Assembly: GCF_001905725.1 (NCBI RefSeq)
Contig: NZ_LIWB01000008.1
Span: forward strand, 198,491-262,490
DNA from: Streptomyces sp. CB02400
GTDB lineage: Bacteria; Actinomycetota; Actinomycetes; Streptomycetales; Streptomycetaceae
Direction of reading: 5' to 3'
Length of the DNA stretch: 64,000 nucleotides
Part shown: positions 59,629 through 64,000 of the stretch, piece after piece
How positions within the stretch are numbered: the first letter of the stretch is position 1
How the letters are laid out: every line of letters starts with the position of its first letter
Program-made: the position numbers and the translations under genes
Notes under the pieces: model-generated
The model's database searches: none
What the model was told of the DNA's origin: nothing
The model's input: the letters and a program-made list of their open reading frames with translations, nothing else

Positions 59629-60230
59629 GCACGGCCGACCGTGCGGAACGAGTCCCCAAGCAGGACCGCAGCCGGGCCACCCGGCAGCGGCTCCTGGAGG
59701 CCGCCGTGGCCTGCCTCGCCGAGCACGGCTGGGCGGGCTCCACGGTCTCCGTCGTCGCCGAACGCGCGGGCGTCTCCCGAGGGGCCGCCCAGCACCACTT
59801 CCCGACCCGTGAGGACCTCTTCACGGCCGCCGTCGAGTACGTCGCCGAGGAGCGCTCCACCGCCCTGCGCGCCCTCTTCCCGGAGGGCGCCGCGGCCGGC
59901 GACCGCCGCGCGGTGATCGCGGCCCTCGTCGACCTCTACACCGGCCCCGTCTTCCGCGCGGCGCTCCACCTCTGGGTCGCCGCCTCCAACGAGGAACAGC
60001 TGCGCCCGCGCGTGACCGAGCTGGAGCTGCGCGTCGGCCGCGAGTCCCACCGCACCGCCGTCGAACTCCTCGGCGCCGACGAGTCCCGTCCCGGCGTCCG
60101 CGAAACCGTCCAGGGCCTGCTGGACATGGCCCGGGGCCTGGGCCTCGCCACCCTCCTCACCGACGACGGGGCCCGCCGGGAACGGGTGGTGGCGCAGTGG
60201 GCGGTGCTGCTGGACGAGGCGCTGGGCTGA
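59625..60230 (+). CDS. TetR-family regulator of the acyl-CoA operon
   Basis: 201 aa from GTG 59625 (GTGA overlap with the preceding stop); ATG 59616 would add three residues. The HTH is at residues about 25-65 (VSVVAERAGVSRGAAQHHFP), with a TetR ligand domain that begins REDLFTAAVEYVAEERS. Being the last gene of the operon it would accumulate with induction. A 14-bp palindrome before the operon is the probable target. It is AtuR-like by position. Confidence 0.88.
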   Translation: MSTADRAERVPKQDRSRATRQRLLEAAVACLAEHGWAGSTVSVVAERAGVSRGAAQHHFPTREDLFTAAVEYVAEERSTALRALFPEGAAAGDRRAVIAALVDLYTGPVFRAALHLWVAASNEEQLRPRVTELELRVGRESHRTAVELLGADESRPGVRETVQGLLDMARGLGLATLLTDDGARRERVVAQWAVLLDEALG

Positions 60231-60264
60231 GGGCGTTGTCAGTGGCGGGGCCTACGGTCTCCGC

Positions 60265-60846
60265 ATGGGTGACCACTTCCAGACGATCGTCGACCTCGAC
60301 GCCGGCGCCGACGAGGCGGCGGAACTCGCGGACCGCGCGGTCACGTGGCTGGTGGCCGAGGACATCGTCCTCGCCGAGCGCACCGGCTGCGTCCTCGGGC
60401 AGCCGCTCGGGTATCCGCCGGGCCCGAACTGGCACCGCGCCGTGGCGGAGGACGACGCCGACTGGGAGCCGTCGGACGGACTGGCCGTGGAGGTGGGGCG
60501 CACCGTCTTCGACGGCGGCCAGGGCGATCCCGAGGCGGTGACCTGCCCGCGGTGCGCGGCCACCACGCGGCTGGTCACGGACACCTGGGACACGATCGAC
60601 GACGTGTGGGCGCCCTTCCGCGCGGCCATGGAGACCTGGGACGAGACCGGGGAGGCGCAGGTGGTCTGCCCCGCCTGCGCCGAGTCCGTCCCGCTGCCGG
60701 AGTGGCGCTGGGCCGACGACTACTTCGCCTTCGCCCACCTCGGCTTCGAGTTCTGGAACTGGCCCGAGTTCACGCCGGAATTCCTGACCCGGTTCTCCCA
60801 CGCCCTCGGCGGCCACCGCGTCAGACGCGTGTGGGGCAAGTTGTGA
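60265..60846 (+). CDS. Conserved hypothetical zinc-ribbon protein
   Basis: 193 aa from ATG 60265. The N-terminal half is helical (LDAGADEAAELADRAVTWLV) with GYPPGPNWHRAVAEDDADWE. The middle and end carry two CxxC pairs (VTCPRCAATTRL and VVCPACAESVPLPEWRW), compatible with one zinc site, and an aromatic segment FAFAHLGFEFWNWPEF. Similar proteins occur in many Streptomyces; no biochemical role is known to me. It is transcribed with or just after the operon's TetR gene. Confidence 0.8.
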   Translation: MGDHFQTIVDLDAGADEAAELADRAVTWLVAEDIVLAERTGCVLGQPLGYPPGPNWHRAVAEDDADWEPSDGLAVEVGRTVFDGGQGDPEAVTCPRCAATTRLVTDTWDTIDDVWAPFRAAMETWDETGEAQVVCPACAESVPLPEWRWADDYFAFAHLGFEFWNWPEFTPEFLTRFSHALGGHRVRRVWGKL

Positions 60847-60858
60847 GAACGCGCGCGA

Positions 60859-61020
60859 TCACGCCCGCTCGCGGGCCTCGCGCACCGCGCGGAGGACGTC
60901 GGTGACGTCGTCCGCCGTGACCTCACCCCGCGCGGCGAGGGCGCGGGCCTCCACCGCCGCCTCGGCCGGCGACAGCGCTGCCGCCTCCCCGTCCGGCCCG
61001 CGGGATCCCCGCCCGTTCAC
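60859..61020 (-). CDS. Possible 53-aa protein downstream of pdxH
   Basis: GTG at 61018-61020 overlaps the pdxH stop by 4 bp (GTGA), as operon partners do here. The product is helical and charged (LSPAEAAVEARALAARGEV then VTDVLRAVREARERA). No family was recognised. Coding is plausible from codon use and coupling but not certain. Confidence 0.5.
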   Translation of the reverse strand: MNGRGSRGPDGEAAALSPAEAAVEARALAARGEVTADDVTDVLRAVREARERA

Positions 61021-61685
61021 GGGCTGAGCCTCTCCACCCGCCAGCCCCCGCCCGCCTCCGCCACGTACCGCAGGCGGTCGTGCAGCCGGTTCTCCCGGCC
61101 CTGCCAGAACTCCACCTCTCGCGGGGTCACCCGGAAGCCGCCCCAGTGGGGCGGCACCGGTACCTGCTCGTGCTCCGGGTAGCGGGCCGCCAGGTCGGCG
61201 TAGGTCGCGTCGAGCTCCGCGCGGTCGGCGATCACCGAGGACTGGCCGCTGGCCCACGCGCCGAGCTGGGAGCCGTGCGGGCGGGTGCGGAAGTAGGCGG
61301 CCGTCTCGTCGCGGCCGGTGCGGCGCGCGGTGCCGGTGACGATGACCTGCCGGGCCATCGGGTGCCAGGGGAAGAGGAGCGAGACGTGGGGGTTCTCCGC
61401 CAGGTCGCGGCCCTTGCGGGAGTCGTAGTTCGTGTAGAAGACGAACCCGTCGTCGTCGAAGTGCTTCAGCAGCACCGTGCGCGAGCCGGGCCGGCCCGCC
61501 GCGTCCGCCGTCGAGACGATCATGGCGTTCGGTTCGAACAGCCCGCCGTCCGTCGCGGCCTGTTTGAACCAGCGCGCGAACTGTTCGACGGGGGTGGCGG
61601 CCAGGTCGGTCTCGGAGAGCCCCTCGGTCCGGTACTGCTTGCGCATCGAGGCGAGATCGAGGGGAACGGCGTCTCGGTCGGTCAC
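61017..61685 (-). CDS. pdxH: Pyridoxamine 5'-phosphate oxidase
   Basis: 222 aa FMN-dependent oxidase making PLP from PNP/PMP. It starts at the GTG whose complement is 61683-61685. Signatures are ASMRKQYRTEGLSE, the FMN site SRTVLLKHFDDDGFVFYTNY with SRKGRDLAENP, RQVIVTGTARR, and the C-terminal WGGFRVTPREVEFWQGRENRLHDR split about PREVEFWQG and RENRLHDR. It is divergent from citrate synthase. Confidence 0.94.
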   Translation of the reverse strand: MTDRDAVPLDLASMRKQYRTEGLSETDLAATPVEQFARWFKQAATDGGLFEPNAMIVSTADAAGRPGSRTVLLKHFDDDGFVFYTNYDSRKGRDLAENPHVSLLFPWHPMARQVIVTGTARRTGRDETAAYFRTRPHGSQLGAWASGQSSVIADRAELDATYADLAARYPEHEQVPVPPHWGGFRVTPREVEFWQGRENRLHDRLRYVAEAGGGWRVERLSP

Positions 61686-61744
61686 GCCGTCATCCTGCCG
61701 TATGCGCGCAGCCCCCGGGAGCGCGGTGTCCTTCGTCACGTGGT

Positions 61745-61757
61745 GGCACTGAGTGCC
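61745..61757. promoter_or_regulatory. Palindrome in the pdxH/citrate synthase promoter
   Basis: GGCACT-G-AGTGCC is a perfect inverted repeat, and a third half-site GGCACT recurs at 61777-61782. It lies in the 293-bp divergent region, closer to pdxH, and may bind a dimeric regulator of either gene. Confidence 0.45.
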
Positions 61758-61978
61758 GCGAACTCTCCCCAAAGATGGCACTCGGGGATATCGTGCTGCC
61801 ACTGATCCGGTTGGGTGACCGCCAGCCGGGCATCACAGAGGTGACGTCCCGGACCGCGAGTCCGTTCGACACGGACCGCGGATCCACCGGACGCGCGCCC
61901 ACGCTTCTGCCGACTGCCGACACATGGTCGTCCCACCCCACAACACCATCTGTCACCCACCTCACAAGGAGCCGCCAG

Positions 61979-63079
61979 ATGTCCGACTTCGTACCCGGGC
62001 TCGAAGGAGTCGTCGCGTTCGAGACGGAGATCGCCGAACCCGACAAGGAGGGCGGCGCCCTGCGGTACCGGGGCGTCGACATCGAGGATCTGGTCGGGCA
62101 CGTCTCCTTCGGCAACGTGTGGGGGCTGCTCGTCGACGGGGCGTTCAACCCCGGGCTGCCGCCCGCCGAGCCGTTCCCGATCCCCGTGCACTCCGGCGAC
62201 ATCCGCGTCGACGTGCAGTCCGCGCTGGCCATGCTGGCGCCCGTGTGGGGCCTGAAACCGCTCCTCGACATCGATGCCGAGCAGGCCCGCGACGACCTCG
62301 CCCGCGCCGCCGTCATGGCCCTGTCCTACGTCGCCCAGTCCGCGCGCGGCCAGGGCCTGCCCATGGTGCCGCAGCGCGAGATAGACAGGGCCGAGTCCAT
62401 CGTCGAACGCTTCATGATCCGCTGGCGCGGTGAGCCCGACCCCAAGCACGTCGCGGCCGTCGACGCGTACTGGACGTCGGCCGCCGAGCACGGCATGAAC
62501 GCCTCCACGTTCACCGCGCGGGTCATCGCCTCGACCGGCGCGGACGTCGCGGCGGCCCTCTCGGGAGCCGTCGGCGCCATGTCGGGACCGCTGCACGGCG
62601 GCGCCCCCTCGCGCGTGCTGGGCATGATCGAGGAGATCGAGCGCACCGGGGACGCCGAGGCGTACGTCAGGCAGGCCCTCGACAAGGGCGAGCGCCTCAT
62701 GGGCTTCGGCCACCGCGTCTACCGCGCGGAGGACCCCCGCGCCCGCGTCCTGCGCCGCACCGCCCGCGAACTCGGCGCCCCGCGCTTCGAGGTCGCCGAG
62801 GCCCTGGAGAAGGCCGCCCTGGCCGAGCTGCACGCCCGCCGCCCCGACCGGGTGCTCGCCACCAACGTGGAGTTCTGGGCGGCCATCGTGCTGGACTTCG
62901 CCGAGGTCCCGGCGCACATGTTCACCTCGATGTTCACCTGCGCCCGTACGGCGGGCTGGTCGGCGCACATCCTGGAGCAGAAGCGCACGGGCCGCCTGGT
63001 CCGGCCCTCGGCCCGCTATGTCGGGCCGGGCACGCGCGACCCGCGCGAGATCGAGGGGTACGCGGACATCGCCCGCTGA
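61979..63079 (+). CDS. Citrate synthase 2
   Basis: 366 aa from ATG 61979 with AAGGA upstream; an in-frame extension to 61775 crosses the promoter and has no start signal. Active-site elements are FTARVIASTGADVAAALSGA, SGPLHGGAPSRVLGM (His), MGFGHRVYRAEDPRARVL (His/Arg) and NVEFWAAIVLDFAEVPAHMF (Asp and NVE). Together they make citrate from oxaloacetate and acetyl-CoA, or a methylcitrate-type reaction. The short length is typical of the actinobacterial citrate synthase 2 group. It ends at a large hairpin. Confidence 0.93.
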   Translation: MSDFVPGLEGVVAFETEIAEPDKEGGALRYRGVDIEDLVGHVSFGNVWGLLVDGAFNPGLPPAEPFPIPVHSGDIRVDVQSALAMLAPVWGLKPLLDIDAEQARDDLARAAVMALSYVAQSARGQGLPMVPQREIDRAESIVERFMIRWRGEPDPKHVAAVDAYWTSAAEHGMNASTFTARVIASTGADVAAALSGAVGAMSGPLHGGAPSRVLGMIEEIERTGDAEAYVRQALDKGERLMGFGHRVYRAEDPRARVLRRTARELGAPRFEVAEALEKAALAELHARRPDRVLATNVEFWAAIVLDFAEVPAHMFTSMFTCARTAGWSAHILEQKRTGRLVRPSARYVGPGTRDPREIEGYADIAR

Positions 63080-63092
63080 GGAAAGGCCCCGA

Positions 63093-63178
63093 AACGCAGG
63101 CGACCCGCGAGTCTGGTTCCTCCCTGGGGAGGAGCCGGCCGGACGTTACCGGCGACTCGCGGGTCGGGTGACTGCGTT
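63093..63178. terminator. Three-way-junction hairpin after citrate synthase
   Basis: Outer stems AACGCAG/CTGCGTT (63093-63099 with 63172-63178) and CGACCCGCGAGTC/GACTCGCGGGTCG (63101-63113 with 63154-63166) enclose two hairpins: 63115-63136 (10 bp) and GCCGG-ACGTTA-CCGGC (63138-63153). On the plus strand it can terminate citrate synthase; on the minus strand it would be the 3' part of the RNA described at 63180-63311. Confidence 0.75.
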
Positions 63179-63179
63179 G

Positions 63180-63311
63180 GGTTAGGCCGGCTGCGTGTAT
63201 CTCGCACACGCTGGCCCGGCGCCGAACCGAGTACGACGGCGGGCCACTAGCCCGCAGCCACCTCTTCCGTCCGGTTGTCATACATCTGCCGAACCACCTC
63301 CTTTCCGAAGT
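63180..63311 (-). ncRNA. Candidate structured RNA with a 12-codon ORF
   Basis: The minus strand has a near-consensus promoter at 63318-63346 and a GGAGG site at 63296-63300. After the 12-codon ORF (63247-63285) come hairpin GCGGGC-TAGTG-GCCCGC (63239-63255), which holds the stop codon in its loop, and hairpin GCGTGT-N7-ACACGC near 63190-63210. Transcription could continue to the three-way junction at 63093. It matches no RNA family I know; the 3' end is a guess. Confidence 0.5.
63247..63285 (-). CDS. 12-aa leader-like peptide MYDNRTEEVAAG
   Basis: ATG at 63283-63285 follows AAAGGAGGTGG (63294-63304), the strongest ribosome-binding site in this window. The peptide is polar and acidic, unlike amino-acid-rich attenuator leaders. 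Its TAG stop lies in the loop of a perfect 6-bp hairpin. Either a small functional peptide or a translation-dependent regulator is possible. Confidence 0.5.
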   Translation of the reverse strand: MYDNRTEEVAAG

Positions 63312-63317
63312 ACTGCC

Positions 63318-63346
63318 ACCCTAAGAAGGGATCGGCGCCGTATCAA
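63318..63346 (-). promoter_or_regulatory. Near-consensus vegetative promoter for the leader ORF/RNA
   Basis: TTGATA (complement of 63341-63346), a 17-bp spacer, and TAGGGT (complement of 63318-63323) fit the streptomycete HrdB-type consensus. Expected start near 63311, about 26 nt before the ATG. Confidence 0.65.
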
Positions 63347-63393
63347 CCACTTTTTTCGTTGACCCCCGCGCGGGGGCGCGATTGGCTTGCCGG

Positions 63394-63849
63394 ATGAGTG
63401 ATCTTCGTATCGACGTCGTGGACGGCGACGCCATGCTGGAGCAGTGGCGGCACGTCCACAACGTGATCGTGCCGCCCGCCGCGATGACACCCGACGAGGC
63501 ACGGGAGCGGCTCACGCGCGGGTACCGGCTGGAGAACGCGTACGACGGTGACGTACTCGTCGGCTGCTCGACGGTACGGCCCCCGCAGGGCGAGGAGGCC
63601 GTGGCGACCGTCATCGCGCGGGTGCTGCCCGGGCACCGGGGCAGGGGGATCGGCGCGGCGCTCTACGAGAAGGGGCTGGCGCACGCGCGCGGGCTCGGGG
63701 CCGAGGAGGTCGAGACCGTGGTGCTGGCGGCCAACGCGGAGGGGCTGCGGTTCGCCGCGGCGAAGGGCTTCGTCGAGCGGGAGCGGTACGTGCTGGACGG
63801 CGAGCGCGACGAGTGGGTCGACCTGCGGCTGGTGTCCTCCCCCGCGTAG
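63394..63849 (+). CDS. GNAT-family N-acetyltransferase
   Basis: 151 aa from ATG 63394; an upstream alternative at 63382 lacks a ribosome-binding site. The acetyl-CoA loop is VIARVLPGHRGRGIGAALYE (R-G-x-G-I-G type), followed by the VVLAANAEGLRFAAAKGFVE strand-helix-strand. The substrate is unknown. It starts about 50 bp from the divergent leader-RNA promoter. Confidence 0.92.
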   Translation: MSDLRIDVVDGDAMLEQWRHVHNVIVPPAAMTPDEARERLTRGYRLENAYDGDVLVGCSTVRPPQGEEAVATVIARVLPGHRGRGIGAALYEKGLAHARGLGAEEVETVVLAANAEGLRFAAAKGFVERERYVLDGERDEWVDLRLVSSPA

Positions 63850-63951
63850 GGAGAGCGACCGCTTCGTGGGAAGACGACCGCGTACAACGATTCTCTCAAT
63901 CTTGCGGGAACCCGATGTGCGCTGAGTCACGTTCAAGTTGAATGATTGCAA

Positions 63952-64000
63952 GTGAGTGAACCGTCGTGCCGTACGTGCGGACGCAGCCTGCAGGGGGTCC
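63952..64000 (+). CDS. Possible 5' end of a further gene (cut by the window)
   Basis: GTG 63952 reads VSEPSCRTCGRSLQGV with a C-x2-C pair suggestive of a zinc finger; GTG 63956 in another frame (VNRRAVRADAACRG) is also open. Only 49 bp are visible and there is no strong ribosome-binding site. The 102 bp before it are relatively AT-rich near 63930-63950, fitting a promoter. Confidence 0.3.
   Translation, partial: MSEPSCRTCGRSLQGV

Noticed and set aside
61775..61978. Extended N-terminus of citrate synthase
   Set aside because: It includes the promoter palindrome and lacks a start signal; the conserved SDFVPGLEGVVAFET begins at ATG 61979.
63093..63178. tRNA-like gene
   Set aside because: The fold is a three-way junction with a 13-bp closing stem; there is no T-loop GTTCRA motif, anticodon arm or CCA-proximal acceptor stem.

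Overview
The window is about 64 kb of high-GC actinobacterial chromosome, almost certainly Streptomyces. The signs are third-position G/C throughout, many GTG and some TTG starts, ATGA/GTGA overlaps between operon genes, futalosine-pathway menaquinone genes, a conservon (cvnA-D) linked to two P450s, a WhiJ-like HTH/DUF397/ATPase trio, and the short inverted repeats typical of streptomycete 3' ends. I saw no rRNA, tRNA or CRISPR array.

Layout. 1-8.2 kb is housekeeping: 5' end of an XPB-like helicase gene, a HAAS-type membrane protein, a HAD phosphatase, a cold-shock protein, mqnD-mqnB with a DUF2771 lipoprotein, an MFS protein and DUF3027. 8.2-12.9 kb is accessory: a PD-(D/E)XK nuclease-like protein with a 36-bp tandem repeat, a frameshifted HTH/zinc-ribbon gene, the WhiJ-like trio and a HigBA-like toxin-antitoxin pair. 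12.9-35.9 kb is mixed: LytM peptidase, ArsB/NhaD-type transporter, a 1049-aa sacsin-like ATPase, a CtpE-type P-ATPase, purine permease, MarR plus MFS, ThpR, aldo/keto reductase, Uma2 protein, SGNH hydrolase, a TnpB transposon with one amber codon, a TetR-controlled DrrAB-type exporter, and a membrane-anchored ricin-type lectin flanked by gene remnants.

35.9-43 kb holds serC and the conservon cvnA-cvnB-cvnC-cvnD-CYP157-CYP154, a six-gene overlapping operon in which the CYP157-like protein has EVLW where nearly all P450s have ExxR. 43-50 kb holds a fused FAD/Fe-S/CCG oxidoreductase, a GntR remnant, a Nudix protein, an STM4015-like LRR protein, an EamA exporter and a DUF6247 two-gene unit. 50-60.2 kb is an eight-gene operon like the acyclic-terpene (atu) pathway: MDMPI-type protein, AtuA-like protein, carboxylase beta and alpha subunits, acyl-CoA dehydrogenase, CoA ligase, enoyl-CoA hydratase and TetR. 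A 14-bp palindrome lies in front of it. 60.2-64 kb holds pdxH, citrate synthase 2 and a GNAT acetyltransferase.

The most intriguing unexplained element is at 63.09-63.35 kb. On the minus strand, antisense to the end of the citrate synthase transcript, a near-consensus promoter (TTGATA, 17 bp, TAGGGT) leads into a very strong ribosome-binding site, a 12-codon ORF whose stop lies in a hairpin loop, a second hairpin, and a large three-way-junction structure. No larger gene follows in that orientation before pdxH.
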